Positions 17,377 to 25,994 of a stretch of DNA of 64,000 nt are shown piece after piece. How positions within the stretch are numbered: the first letter of the stretch is position 1; the number at the start of each line of letters is the position of its first letter. The stretch is from Lysobacter enzymogenes. Lineage in GTDB: Bacteria > Pseudomonadota > Gammaproteobacteria > Xanthomonadales > Xanthomonadaceae. The notes under the pieces were generated by a model that saw only the letters and a list, made by a program, of their open reading frames with translations, made no database searches and was not told where the DNA came from. Made by a program: the position numbers and the translations under genes. Location of the stretch: NCBI RefSeq assembly GCF_023617245.1, contig NZ_CP067396.1, positions 4,925,001 to 4,989,000 of the forward strand, given 5' to 3'.

Positions 17377-18741
17377 TCAACCGCCCTGCAACGCCGCGAA
17401 GAACCGCCGCGGGGCGCCGTCGAAGCCGCCGTTGGACATGAACACGACGTGGTCGCCCGCGCGCGCGCGTTCGCGCAAGGCCGCGATCAGCGCGTCGGCG
17501 TCGGCCACCGCGACGCCTTCGCCGCGCAGGCCGGCGACGACCTTGCCGGCGTCCCAGGCCAGTTCCGGGCGGTGCAGGAACACCACCGTATCGGCCTCGC
17601 GCAACGACGGCGCCAGGGCGTCGGCGTGCGCGCCCAGGCGCATGGAGTTGCTGCGCGGTTCCATCGCCACCACGATCCGCGCCGCGCCGATGCGCGCGCG
17701 CAAGCCCGCCAGCGTGGTCTCGATCGCGGTCGGGTGATGGGCGAAGTCGTCGTAGACGGTGACGCCGGCCGCCTCGCCGATCACTTCCAGGCGGCGCTTG
17801 ACGCTGCGGAAGTTCGCCAGGGCCGGCAGCACCGCGGCGACGTCCACGCCGACCGCGTGCGCCGCGGCCAGCGCCGCCAGCGCGTTCATCACGTTGTGCC
17901 GGCCGAGCAAGGGCCAGCGCACTTCGCCGATCTCCGCGCCGCGATGCAGCAGCGCGAACGCGCTGCCGTCGGCTTCGATCAGGCGCGCGCTCCATTCGTA
18001 GTCGCCGCCGTCGAGGCCGAAACGCTCCACCGGCGTCCAGCAGCCCATCGCCAATACCTCGGCCAGGCGCGCGTCTTCGCCGTTGACGATCAACCGGCCG
18101 CGCCGCGGCACGGTGCGCACCAGGTGGTGGAACTGGCGCTGGATCGCGGCGACGTCGGGGAAGATGTCGGCGTGGTCGTATTCGAGGTTGTTGAGGATCG
18201 CCACCAGCGGCCGGTAATGCACGAACTTGCTGCGCTTGTCGAAGAACGCGGTGTCGTACTCGTCGGCCTCGACCACGAACTCGCGGCCGGCGCCGATGCG
18301 CGCGGAGGCGCCGAAGTCCTCGGCCACGCCGCCGATCAAAAAGCCCGGCGCGCGCCCGGCGGCTTCCAGCAGCCAGGTCAGGATGGTGGTGGTGGTGGTC
18401 TTGCCGTGGGTGCCGGCGACCGCCAGGGTGTCGCGGCCCGGCAGCACGCGCTCGCTGAGCCACTGCGCGCCGGAGGTGTAGCGGCGGCCGTCGTCGAGCA
18501 CCTGCTCGACCGCCGGATTGCCGCGCGAGAGCGCGTTGCCGACCACGATCTCGTCGCAGTCGGCGGAGATGTTGTCGGGCGTGTAGCCCTGGCGCAGGGC
18601 GATGCCGAGGCGTTCGAGCTGGGTCGACATCGGCGGATACACCGCCTGGTCGCTGCCTTCCACGTCGTGTCCGAGTTCGCGCGCGAGCGCGGCGACGCCG
18701 CCCATGAAGGTGCCGGCGATGCCGAGGATATGGAGTTTCAT
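17377..18741 (-). CDS. mpl: UDP-N-acetylmuramate:L-Ala-gamma-D-Glu-meso-DAP ligase Mpl
   Basis: Murein recycling ligase that joins recovered tripeptide to UDP-MurNAc using ATP in the cytoplasm. The 454-residue sequence starts MKLHILGIAGTFMGGVAALA, typical of Mpl rather than MurC. The P-loop is GTHGKTTTT near residue 110. Downstream lie VVEADEYDTAFFDKRSKF, NLEYDHADIFP, NVMNALAALAAA and YDDFAHHPTAI, all Mur-ligase landmarks. It is the last gene of a minus-strand set adk - lipoprotein - mpl, with 31-bp gaps. The link to peptidoglycan recycling suits a bacterium that secretes wall-lytic enzymes, but that is context only. Confidence 0.95.
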   Translation of the reverse strand: MKLHILGIAGTFMGGVAALARELGHDVEGSDQAVYPPMSTQLERLGIALRQGYTPDNISADCDEIVVGNALSRGNPAVEQVLDDGRRYTSGAQWLSERVLPGRDTLAVAGTHGKTTTTTILTWLLEAAGRAPGFLIGGVAEDFGASARIGAGREFVVEADEYDTAFFDKRSKFVHYRPLVAILNNLEYDHADIFPDVAAIQRQFHHLVRTVPRRGRLIVNGEDARLAEVLAMGCWTPVERFGLDGGDYEWSARLIEADGSAFALLHRGAEIGEVRWPLLGRHNVMNALAALAAAHAVGVDVAAVLPALANFRSVKRRLEVIGEAAGVTVYDDFAHHPTAIETTLAGLRARIGAARIVVAMEPRSNSMRLGAHADALAPSLREADTVVFLHRPELAWDAGKVVAGLRGEGVAVADADALIAALRERARAGDHVVFMSNGGFDGAPRRFFAALQGG

Positions 18742-18772
18742 GTTTCGAGTGGGCCCGGACGACGTCTCAGTG

Positions 18773-19372
18773 TCAGTAGGTCTGTGGATCGGGAAAGGTC
18801 CAGCCGCTCAACCGCAGCATGTCCTGTCCCAGTGCGTGCAGGGCGCCGTCCCGCGGCGAGGTGCGGACCCAGACGCGATGGTCGCTGGCATCGCGGCGCT
18901 CGAGGATCCATTCGGCGCCGTCGAGCGTATTGCGGTCCTGCGTGGCCGGCGCCGCGTCCAGCGCGTCGAACGCAGCCCGCAGCGCATGCAGCTGCACGGC
19001 GGTCAACGGCGCGCGCGACCTGCGCAAGACCGCGCCGGGCTCGTAGCCGCCGGCGCCGTCGAGTTCGACCGCCTCGACGCCGGCCTGCGCGCTGACCCGC
19101 ACGATCACCGGGTGATGGAAGCTGCGCAGCCAGGTGAAGCGGTAGCCGCGCGCGGATCCGCCGCACGACAGCGAGGGCTCGGCGGCCGCGGCCAGATGTC
19201 TGGAGTACCAGCGACGCGAGTGCGCGTCGTCCGGTATCGATGGGGTGGCGAAGCTGCCCGGCACGAAGTAGTAGTCCTCGGCGCCGGCGCGCGGGCACTC
19301 GCGCGTCGCGCCCCGTTCCGGCGCCGCGGAACAGCCCGCCAGCGCCAGCAGCAGGAGCAGCGAACGCCCCAG
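18773..19372 (-). CDS. Predicted lipoprotein without a canonical start codon
   Basis: A protein of up to 199 residues between adk and mpl. It has a strong lipoprotein signal, LGRSLLLLLALAGCS, ending in a perfect lipobox LAGC, followed by a soluble region with two Cys. Reading back from the lipobox to the adk stop codon (minus strand) gives 22 codons with no ATG, GTG or TTG; the first plausible initiator is a CTG at 19370-19372. A GTG at 19264 would leave out the signal. Possibilities are a CTG start, translational coupling to the adk stop, or a sequencing error. I do not recognise the mature domain. Composition and codon position GC support the coding frame. Confidence 0.65.
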   Translation of the reverse strand: MGRSLLLLLALAGCSAAPERGATRECPRAGAEDYYFVPGSFATPSIPDDAHSRRWYSRHLAAAAEPSLSCGGSARGYRFTWLRSFHHPVIVRVSAQAGVEAVELDGAGGYEPGAVLRRSRAPLTAVQLHALRAAFDALDAAPATQDRNTLDGAEWILERRDASDHRVWVRTSPRDGALHALGQDMLRLSGWTFPDPQTY

Positions 19373-19402
19373 AACCCGCGACCGTCCGCGAACGCCCGTG
19401 GC

Positions 19403-19981
19403 TCAGCCCACCGTCGGCGCCGGTTCCAGCGCCTCGACGATGCGGGTGAACACCTGGTCCAGCGAGCCGACGCCGTCGACCACGGTCAGGCGGCCGTGCT
19501 GGCGGTAGTACTCGATCACCGGCGCGGTGACGTCGTCGTAGACCTTCAGGCGGGTGCGCACGGCTTCGGGGCTGTCGTCGATGCGGCCCTGCTCGGCGGC
19601 GCGGCCGGCGATGCGCTGGACCAGCAGTTCGGTCGGCACTTCCAGCTGCACGGCGAAGTCCATCGGCTGGCCGATCTTCTGCAGCAGCGCGTCGAGCGCG
19701 TCGGCCTGGGCGAGATTGCGCGGGTAGCCGTCGAGGATGAAGCCGCCGCGGGTGTCCGGACGCGAGAAGCGGTCCTCGAGCATGCCCAGCAGGATTTCGT
19801 CGCTGACCAGGTTGCCGGCGTCCATCACCGCCTTGGCTTCCAGCCCCAGCTTGGTGCCGGCGGCGACTTCGCCGCGCAGCAGGTCGCCGGTGGAAATGTG
19901 CGGCACCTGCAGGTGGTCCTTGAGCCGTGCGGCTTGCGTGCCCTTGCCCGAACCGGGCGCGCCCAGAAGTACCAATCGCAT
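19403..19981 (-). CDS. adk: Adenylate kinase
   Basis: Balances adenine nucleotides: ATP plus AMP to two ADP. The 192-residue protein is the short type with an abbreviated LID: GAPGSGKGT P-loop at residues 8-16, STGDLLR AMP-site helix, DGYPRN, and a short GRAAEQGRIDDS stretch in place of the zinc-type LID. Everything matches the family in length and order. It opens the adk-lipoprotein-mpl set and is divergent from pfp, with about 195 bp between the starts. Confidence 0.96.
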   Translation of the reverse strand: MRLVLLGAPGSGKGTQAARLKDHLQVPHISTGDLLRGEVAAGTKLGLEAKAVMDAGNLVSDEILLGMLEDRFSRPDTRGGFILDGYPRNLAQADALDALLQKIGQPMDFAVQLEVPTELLVQRIAGRAAEQGRIDDSPEAVRTRLKVYDDVTAPVIEYYRQHGRLTVVDGVGSLDQVFTRIVEALEPAPTVG

Positions 19982-20177
19982 CTACATCGCTCCTAGAACA
20001 GATGAAACCTTGGCGGCCGTCGCATCGCGGCGGTCCCGGAGCCCTGCGGCCGCCCGCCGGGCCTCGCCGCGGGCTGGCCTGAACGAGAGGCGGCGCTACA
20101 CTCGAAGCGGCCTGCCACCCGCCGGGCGGAATATTGCGGCCAGCTTACCGCAAACCGGCGCCAATCCTGGAATCCCC

Positions 20178-21470
20178 ATGCCGACTGCCAAAACCGCCAG
20201 AAAATCCGCCGGCAAACCCGCCGGAAACCTGCTTTACGCGCAATCCGGCGGTGTGACCGCCGTCATCAACGCCACCGCCGCGGGGGTCATCGAGGCCGCC
20301 CGGGCGCGCAAGGTCCGGGTCCTGGCCGCCCGCAACGGCATCCTCGGCGCGCTGCGCGAGGAGCTGATCGACACGTCCAAGGAGTCGGCCGCGGCGATCC
20401 GCGTGCTCGGCCATACCCCGGGCGGCGCGTTCGGCTCGTGCCGGCTCAAGCTCAAGGCCCTGGACGCCGACCGCGCCCGCTACGAGCGCCTGCTGGCGGT
20501 GCTGCAGGCCCACGACGTGCGCTGGTTCCTCTACAACGGCGGCAACGATTCGGCCGACACCGCGCTCAAGGTTTCGCAGTTGGCGGCCGAGTACGGCTAC
20601 CCGCTGACCTGCGTGGGCGTGCCCAAGACCGTCGACAACGACCTCGCCGTCACCGACTGCTGCCCGGGCTTCGGCTCGGCCGCCAAGTACACCGCGGTGT
20701 CGGTGCGCGAGGCCGCGCTGGACGTGGCCGCGATGGCCGAGACCTCGACCAAGGTGTTCGTCTACGAGGCGATGGGCCGCCACGCCGGCTGGCTGGCCGC
20801 CGCGGCCGGGCTGGCCGGCGCCGACGCCGACGCGGCGCCGCACCTGATCCTGTTCCCCGAGCGGCCGTTCGAGGAAGCCGACTTCTTCGCCAAGGTCAAG
20901 GCGACGGTCGAGCGCGTGGGCTATTGCGTGGTGGTCGCCAGCGAAGGCATCCAGACCGCGGACGGGCGCTTCGTCGCCGACGCCGGCGGCGGCAAGGACT
21001 CGTTCGGCCACACCCAGCTCGGCGGCGTCGCCTCGCACCTGGCCGGGCGGGTCAAGGACGCGCTCGGCTACAAGGTGCATTGGGCCCTGCCCGATTACCT
21101 GCAGCGTTCGGCCCGCCACCTGGCCTCCAAGACCGACGTCGAGCAGGCGCGCGCGGTCGGCAAGGCGGCGGTGGAGTACGCGCTCAAGGGGATGAACTCG
21201 GTGATGCCGGCGATCGTGCGCGGCTCCGACACGCCGTACCGCTGGAAGATCGAACCGGTGCCGCTGAGCAAGGTCGCCAATCACGAGAAAAAGATGCCGG
21301 CGAACTTCATCCGCAAGGACGGTTACGGCATCACCGCGGCGGCGCGCAAGTACCTGGAGCCGCTGATCCGCGGCGAGGCGCCACCGCCGTACGGGCGCGA
21401 CGGCCTGCCGCAGTACGTGACGCTCAAGAACGTGGCGGTGAAGGCGAAGCTGCCGCCGTTCGAGGGCTGA
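20178..21470 (+). CDS. pfp: Pyrophosphate-dependent 6-phosphofructokinase
   Basis: Phosphorylates fructose-6-phosphate using PPi and can run in reverse. The 430-residue protein starts after ATGCCGACTGCC; an upstream frame extends the ORF but not the domain. Landmarks are YAQSGGVTAVINATAAG, YNGGNDSADTALK near residue 120, PKTVDNDL near 151 and FVYEAMGRHAGWLAAAAGLA. The PKTVDND form (rather than PGTIDND of ATP-type PFK) marks PPi dependence, and the GGND in place of GGDG agrees. Together with HppA and Ppa in this window it forms a pyrophosphate-handling set. Xanthomonads are known to lack a typical ATP-PFK. Confidence 0.93.
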   Translation: MPTAKTARKSAGKPAGNLLYAQSGGVTAVINATAAGVIEAARARKVRVLAARNGILGALREELIDTSKESAAAIRVLGHTPGGAFGSCRLKLKALDADRARYERLLAVLQAHDVRWFLYNGGNDSADTALKVSQLAAEYGYPLTCVGVPKTVDNDLAVTDCCPGFGSAAKYTAVSVREAALDVAAMAETSTKVFVYEAMGRHAGWLAAAAGLAGADADAAPHLILFPERPFEEADFFAKVKATVERVGYCVVVASEGIQTADGRFVADAGGGKDSFGHTQLGGVASHLAGRVKDALGYKVHWALPDYLQRSARHLASKTDVEQARAVGKAAVEYALKGMNSVMPAIVRGSDTPYRWKIEPVPLSKVANHEKKMPANFIRKDGYGITAAARKYLEPLIRGEAPPPYGRDGLPQYVTLKNVAVKAKLPPFEG

Positions 21471-21606
21471 GGACGACGCCGACCGCCGCTCGTCGTCGCC
21501 CGACGCACGGCGACCGCGGCGGCGGACCAAGGCCCGGGGCACGCGGCTAAGATGGCGGCCACGCGCCCGCTGCCCCGGCGGGCGCCGTCCAAGGAAGACG
21601 TCACCG

Positions 21607-22485
21607 ATGAAAGCCCTGCCGCTGCTTGCCGCCCTCGCCCTGTGCCCCGCCGTCGCGCTCGCCGGCACGTGCGAGAACAACTTCACCAGCCAGGGCGACC
21701 CGCGCAACGGCGCCGAGTACCGCACCTCGACCGTCGTCGAAGGCGTCGGCGTCGGCAGCGCGCTGGCCCAGTTGCGCGTGATCGCCCAGGGCAACAAGTA
21801 CAAGTATTTGAACGAAACCGGCGACGCGCGCAGCGGCACGCTGACGATGGAGTATCCGCGCGCGCTGGGCTACGAGGCGTTCCCGGTAGCCTTCACCGCG
21901 ACCGCCCGCGACGGCGGTGCCGAGCTTTCCGTGCACACGCGCACCAGCCGCGGCACCAATTTCAAGGACGCCGAATCGCGCGCGCACCTGTGCGGGCTGC
22001 TCGCCCAGGTCAAGTCCGGCGCCCGCGGCGACGCCCTCGCCGCGAGCGTGCGCAAGGCCGAAGGCGCCGGCACCTCGCAGGTGGTGCAGATCGCGCCGCG
22101 CAAGCTGTCCGACGAGATCGAGAAGCAGATCCGCAACAGCCTGCGCGGCCCGGGCGCGTCGCCGCAGATCATCAACGAGCGCTACAAGGGGCGCCGCTAC
22201 CGCATCGACGGCCAGCTCTACACCAAGGAAACCGACACCTACGGCCCGCGCCCGAACAGCCACGGCCGCCAGGTGACCTTCGACATCGTCAAGAAGGGCG
22301 GCCTGATCAGGGCCGCGGAAGTTGGCGTGGTCGCGCACACCCATACGCAGATCGTGTGCGAACTCGCGCGGGGCCAGGAAGGCTATGCCGACCGGCTGGA
22401 ATCCGGCGACTACATGACCCTGACCGGCACCTTCCGCATCTACGAAGGCGGCCAGTTCATCCTCACCGGCTGTCGACCGGACTGA
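21607..22485 (+). CDS. Secreted OB-fold (tRNA_anti-like) protein, paralogue 1
   Basis: A 292-residue exported protein with a 20-residue signal ending ALAG. It is a paralogue of the protein at 24432-25241. Both begin the mature region with GxCExNFTxxGxPxxGxEYxTS (about residues 20-40). Both have a C-terminal domain starting NERYKGRRYRIDG, followed by VCEL...TLTGTFRIYEGGQFILTGC. That domain looks like a small OB-fold of the tRNA_anti-like type, with a likely disulphide between the two Cys. The N-terminal region (about 20-130) is beta-rich and unknown. A 12-bp gap separates it from the AraC gene. Function unknown. Confidence 0.8.
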   Translation: MKALPLLAALALCPAVALAGTCENNFTSQGDPRNGAEYRTSTVVEGVGVGSALAQLRVIAQGNKYKYLNETGDARSGTLTMEYPRALGYEAFPVAFTATARDGGAELSVHTRTSRGTNFKDAESRAHLCGLLAQVKSGARGDALAASVRKAEGAGTSQVVQIAPRKLSDEIEKQIRNSLRGPGASPQIINERYKGRRYRIDGQLYTKETDTYGPRPNSHGRQVTFDIVKKGGLIRAAEVGVVAHTHTQIVCELARGQEGYADRLESGDYMTLTGTFRIYEGGQFILTGCRPD

Positions 22486-22496
22486 GCGGCCGCGGC

Positions 22497-23390
22497 ATGA
22501 GCGCCCGCCCCGTCCGCGCGATGCCGTACAGCGGGGCGCCGCTGCCGCCCGCGCTGGCGGCGTGGGTGGAGCGCAGTTGGGCCAGCGCGCGGCCCGCGAG
22601 CGCGCCCGCCTGGCCGCGCGAACATTCGCTGCCGACCGGCAGCCTGCATCTGGCGATACGCCTGGACGGCCCGCCGCTGCGCACGTACGCCGACGCCGAC
22701 GACGCCCTCGGCCGCTCGCATCCGCCCGCGCTGCTCGCCGGCGCGCGCGCCGGCTACGTGATCAAGGACGCCTCGCGCCCGGCCGCCTCGGTCGGCGCGA
22801 TGCTGCGGCCGGGCGCGGCCCTGGCGCTGTTCGGCGTGTCGGCGGCGGAACTGGAAGGCGGTTACGTCGGCCTGGACGAACTGTGCGGCGCGGGCGCGGC
22901 CGACGGGTTGTACGAGCGGCTGGCCGCCGCGGCCGACCCGCGGTCGCGGCGCAGGCTGTTCGAAGCGTTCCTGCGCGCGCGGCTGCGGCCGGTGCGCGGA
23001 CTCGATCCGCAGATCGTGCGCGCGGTGCGTTCGCTGCAAGGCGCCGCGCCGGGCGGCGACTGCGCCGCCGGCGCCGACGAGCGCCGCGTCGCCGGCTGGG
23101 TCGCGGCCAGCGGCCGCAGCCACCGCCGTTTCATCGCCGGCTTCCGGGACGCCGCCGGCCTGAGTCCGAAACGCTATGCGCGGGTGCTGCGGTTCAAGCG
23201 CCTGCTGAGCGCGCTGGCGGCGACGCCGCGACCGGATTGGGCGCAGCTGGCGCTGGACGGCGGGTATTTCGACCAATCGCATCTGATCCGCGAGTTCCGC
23301 GAGTTCGCCGGCGTGTCGCCGCGCGCCTACCTGGCCGCCGCAGCGGCCTCGCCGCATCACCTGCCGATAGGCGGCCCGGAGCCCGTGTAG
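22497..23390 (+). CDS. AraC family transcriptional regulator
   Basis: A 297-residue regulator with an N-terminal ligand-sensing region (DUF6597-type: LPPALAAWVERSW, REHSLPTGSLHLAIRL) and a C-terminal double HTH of the AraC type: RFIAGFRDAAGLSPKRYARVLRF and WAQLALDGGYFDQSHLIREF, the latter containing the usual DQSHLIREF...GVSP core. It starts 12 bp after the secreted OB-fold gene and probably belongs to its transcript. The stop codon TAG lies inside the GTAG head of a REP element. Possible target is the flanking OB-fold paralogues or the VOC gene, by proximity only. Confidence 0.9.
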   Translation: MSARPVRAMPYSGAPLPPALAAWVERSWASARPASAPAWPREHSLPTGSLHLAIRLDGPPLRTYADADDALGRSHPPALLAGARAGYVIKDASRPAASVGAMLRPGAALALFGVSAAELEGGYVGLDELCGAGAADGLYERLAAAADPRSRRRLFEAFLRARLRPVRGLDPQIVRAVRSLQGAAPGGDCAAGADERRVAGWVAASGRSHRRFIAGFRDAAGLSPKRYARVLRFKRLLSALAATPRPDWAQLALDGGYFDQSHLIREFREFAGVSPRAYLAAAAASPHHLPIGGPEPV

Positions 23391-23559
23391 GAGCGGCGCA
23401 AGCCGCGACCGCGCCACTGCGCTTACGGCGCAAGCCGCCGCGACTCGCACCGATCGCCCGAGCGACCACGATTTCAGCCTTCCGGCACGAGCGACCTCGA
23501 TGCCACGCCTGCGCCGCGAACGGCCGCAGCGCGGTCGCGGCTCGCGCTGCGCCTACAGG
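23386..23559. repeat. REP type A copies flanking a short spacer
   Basis: A plus-strand copy (23386-23413, loop GCAA) and a minus-strand copy (23529-23559, loop GCGA) about 115 bp apart, between the AraC gene and the VOC gene. The first copy supplies the stop codon of the AraC gene. Confidence 0.78.
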
Positions 23560-23655
23560 GGCAAGGCCGTCAGCGCGCGCTGCGGGTAAATTTCGTCCAA
23601 TACGCGGCAACGCTTGCGCGCGCAGGCTGCGCCCACCCCATTCCAGGAGCCCGCC

Positions 23656-24114
23656 ATGGCCGTGCACGAACTGTTCTCCTATCTCTGCGTCGGCGACGCC
23701 CAGGCCGCGGTGGCGTTCTATTGCAAGGTGTTCGATGCGACCGAGAAGTTCCGCCTGGTCGAACCCGGCGGCCGCATCGGCCATGTCGAGCTCGACCTGG
23801 GCGGCACCACCTTGATGCTGTGCGAGGAATTCCCCGAGGTCGACATCCGCCGCCCGGTCGCCGGCGCCGGCCACAGCCACACCCTGCACCTGCACGTGGA
23901 CGACGCCGACGACGTGGTCGCCCGCGCGGTCGCCGCCGGCGCGCGGCTGGCGATGGCGCCGCGCGATCATTTCTACGGCGAGCGCTCGGGCACGGTGATC
24001 GATCCGTTCGGCCATCGCTGGAACATCGGCCACAGCATCGAGGCGCTGGAACCCGACGAGATGCAGCGCCGCTACGACCGCGACCCCGGCTGCGGCGACG
24101 CGACCGGCGGTTGA
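23656..24114 (+). CDS. VOC / glyoxalase-fold protein (PhnB-like)
   Basis: A 152-residue cytoplasmic protein of the vicinal-oxygen-chelate superfamily, PhnB-like subgroup. Landmarks are FSYLCVGDAQAAVAFYCKVFDA at the start (in part), GHVELDLGGTTLMLCEEFPE, HTLHLHVDDADDVVARAVAAGA, and FYGERSGTVIDPFGHRWNIG near the C-terminus. A single module is present, so a dimer would be needed for a full active site. The length is usual. The substrate is not identifiable. It stands alone between REP elements and the second OB-fold paralogue. Confidence 0.9.
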   Translation: MAVHELFSYLCVGDAQAAVAFYCKVFDATEKFRLVEPGGRIGHVELDLGGTTLMLCEEFPEVDIRRPVAGAGHSHTLHLHVDDADDVVARAVAAGARLAMAPRDHFYGERSGTVIDPFGHRWNIGHSIEALEPDEMQRRYDRDPGCGDATGG

Positions 24115-24431
24115 GCCGCCCCGCCCGCCGGCTCGCGCCTGCGCGTTGCCGATCGAACCGCCCCGCCTGCCGCGGATCGGCGCGCGGCCCCGGATTCGCC
24201 CGCGGGCCGGGCCGCGGCGCCTATCGCCCGCGCGGGCCACGGCCCTCGGCGTCGCGGCCTGCGCCGCGCTTATCTGTGCGCGGCGTCGCCAATGTCCCGT
24301 GCCGCGCCGGGCGCACAACCGAAAAACGTTGAACCGCCCACCCGATTGCGGCAATCTGCCGCCGCAAGCGTTCATGCGGGGCGCAGGGACGCAACGCTTT
24401 ACAGGCTTTAGGCCATTACAGGGAGTCCTTC
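24115..24431. other. Intergenic region without recognised gene
   Basis: High-GC DNA with no protein-like frame. An AT-richer patch just before the next gene (GCTTTACAGGCTTTAGGCC, about 24398-24416) is a possible promoter, followed by GGGAG as ribosome binding site. Confidence 0.5.
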
Positions 24432-25241
24432 ATGAAAGGCAGGTTTCTGGTTCCGTTGATGCTGCTGGTCCCTTCCGTCTCGGCCGTCGCCGGCCAGTGC
24501 GAAGACAATTTCACCAAGAAGGGCAATCCGCTCTCGGGGCAGGAATACTTCACCTCGGTGCAGGTCAACGGCCTGGCGACCGCCAGCGCCATCGGCCAGG
24601 TCCGCAACAACGGCATCGGCCAGAACATGGTCGTGCTCGACGAGGACCTCAGCGCCGGCACCCTGGTGCTGGAGCAGCCGTCCTCGACCCTGCACCGCCC
24701 GCTGCCGGTCCAGGTCACCGCCGACAACGCCGGCACCGTCACCATCTCGCTCAAGCTGCGCAAGGGCTCGTTCGGCAACGCCAACGAGATCAAGAAGTCG
24801 ATGTGCGACCTGATCGGCTCGCTCAAGCCGGGCAAGACCGCGCCGCCGCGCTCGGCCGCGCCCAAGCCGCTGCCGATCCAGATCAGCGCGCAGCAGCTGG
24901 CCCAGGAAATCGACGCCCAGGCCAAGGAAAACGCCGCGGTCATCGCCGACCGCTACAAGGGCCGCCAGTACACGGTCAAGGGCGTCAACGCCGGCGTCAG
25001 CGACGGCAAGAGCGGCCGCTACTACGTGACCTTCCAGACCGGCGGCTCGCTGCTGCCGGGCCTGGTCGAGAGCGACAGCAAGCTGTTCGACACCCGCGTG
25101 CGCTGCGAACTGCAGCCCAGCCAGAAGGCGTATGCGCTGACCCTGCGCGCCAACGAGCGCATCCAGCTCACCGGCACCTTCCGCGAGTACAACGCCGAAG
25201 ACTTCGTGGTCGAACTCAACGACTGCGTCGGCGTCAAGTAA
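24432..25241 (+). CDS. Secreted OB-fold (tRNA_anti-like) protein, paralogue 2
   Basis: A 269-residue exported protein with a signal peptide ending AVAG near residue 21. The mature start GQCEDNFTKKGNPLSGQEYF and the C-terminal domain beginning DRYKGRQYTVKG and ending RIQLTGTFREYNAEDFVVEL align with the paralogue at 21607-22485, including the paired Cys. Identity is moderate, so duplication is not recent. A linker with PPRSAAPKPLPIQISAQQL separates the two parts. It ends at a strong terminator. The pair bracket an AraC regulator and a VOC gene. No biochemical role is known to me for this family. Confidence 0.8.
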   Translation: MKGRFLVPLMLLVPSVSAVAGQCEDNFTKKGNPLSGQEYFTSVQVNGLATASAIGQVRNNGIGQNMVVLDEDLSAGTLVLEQPSSTLHRPLPVQVTADNAGTVTISLKLRKGSFGNANEIKKSMCDLIGSLKPGKTAPPRSAAPKPLPIQISAQQLAQEIDAQAKENAAVIADRYKGRQYTVKGVNAGVSDGKSGRYYVTFQTGGSLLPGLVESDSKLFDTRVRCELQPSQKAYALTLRANERIQLTGTFREYNAEDFVVELNDCVGVK

Positions 25242-25294
25242 GCCGCGGCTCGGGCCGGCGCGGACCTGCGCGTCCGCGCCCGCCGGGCAACAAG

Positions 25295-25322
25295 CGAAAG
25301 GGCCGCGCGAGCGGCCCTTTCG
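25295..25322. terminator. Bidirectional rho-independent terminator
   Basis: Perfect stem CGAAAGGGCCGC / GCGGCCCTTTCG with a GCGA loop. It lies between the convergent genes ending at 25241 and 25346. Confidence 0.8.
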
Positions 25323-25345
25323 TCGTTTGCGGCGGGGCGACGCGC

Positions 25346-25876
25346 TCAGCCGCCGCAAGCCTTGCCTTCGATCGTCATCGACGCGGCGAACATCGGCACC
25401 GCGGCCAGCTTGGCCGCTTCGGCGCGGGCCTTCTCGTCCTGCAGATACAGTCGCGCGCGGCCCTGCGCGTCGAGCTCCGGCGGCGCCACCGCGGCCGGCT
25501 TGCGCCACACCCGCACCACCGCCTGCTGCTGCGGACAGGCGGCGCTGGGCACGCGGATCACATCGTTGAACTTCCAGCCCGCCGCTTCCGACGGCCGCGC
25601 CTTGGCCGCGTCAACGAAGCGCGCGCGCGGCTGGCAGTTGGGACTGCTGCGCACCACCGCGAACTTGTAGGGCTCGGCGGCCTGGCCGGTGAAGGCGCCT
25701 TCCAGGCGCGCGCAGGCCTCGGGAATCTGGCGCAGGGTGTGGACGCTGCCGGCCGGCTGCGCCGGCACCGAGCCGGAACGCTGGATCTCGGGGACCGGAT
25801 CGGCCGCGAACGCGGCCGGGGATACGAATGCGGCGAGCGCCATGGCGGCGCCGAACGCGGGAAGAAGTCTGCGCAT
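25346..25876 (-). CDS. Hypothetical secreted protein
   Basis: A 176-residue exported protein with a signal peptide ending AAFAAD near residue 25. The mature region has four Cys (EACARLEG, SPNCQPR, SAACPQQ and the last residues KACGG), probably forming two disulphides. The C-terminal EKARAEAAKLAAVPMFAASM is helical and alanine-rich. I do not recognise the family. It converges with the second OB-fold gene, sharing its terminator. The cysteine pattern and signal argue for a real periplasmic or outer-membrane-associated protein. Confidence 0.78.
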   Translation of the reverse strand: MRRLLPAFGAAMALAAFVSPAAFAADPVPEIQRSGSVPAQPAGSVHTLRQIPEACARLEGAFTGQAAEPYKFAVVRSSPNCQPRARFVDAAKARPSEAAGWKFNDVIRVPSAACPQQQAVVRVWRKPAAVAPPELDAQGRARLYLQDEKARAEAAKLAAVPMFAASMTIEGKACGG

Positions 25877-25994
25877 GGCGGCTCCTGATTGCGGGGCCGG
25901 GGCAGCCTCGCACGCGATGGCTGAACCGCCACTTCACCCTCGCCCGCCGGCCGCGCGGAGCCAATGCAGCCCCGGGGGCACCCCGCATCGGACA

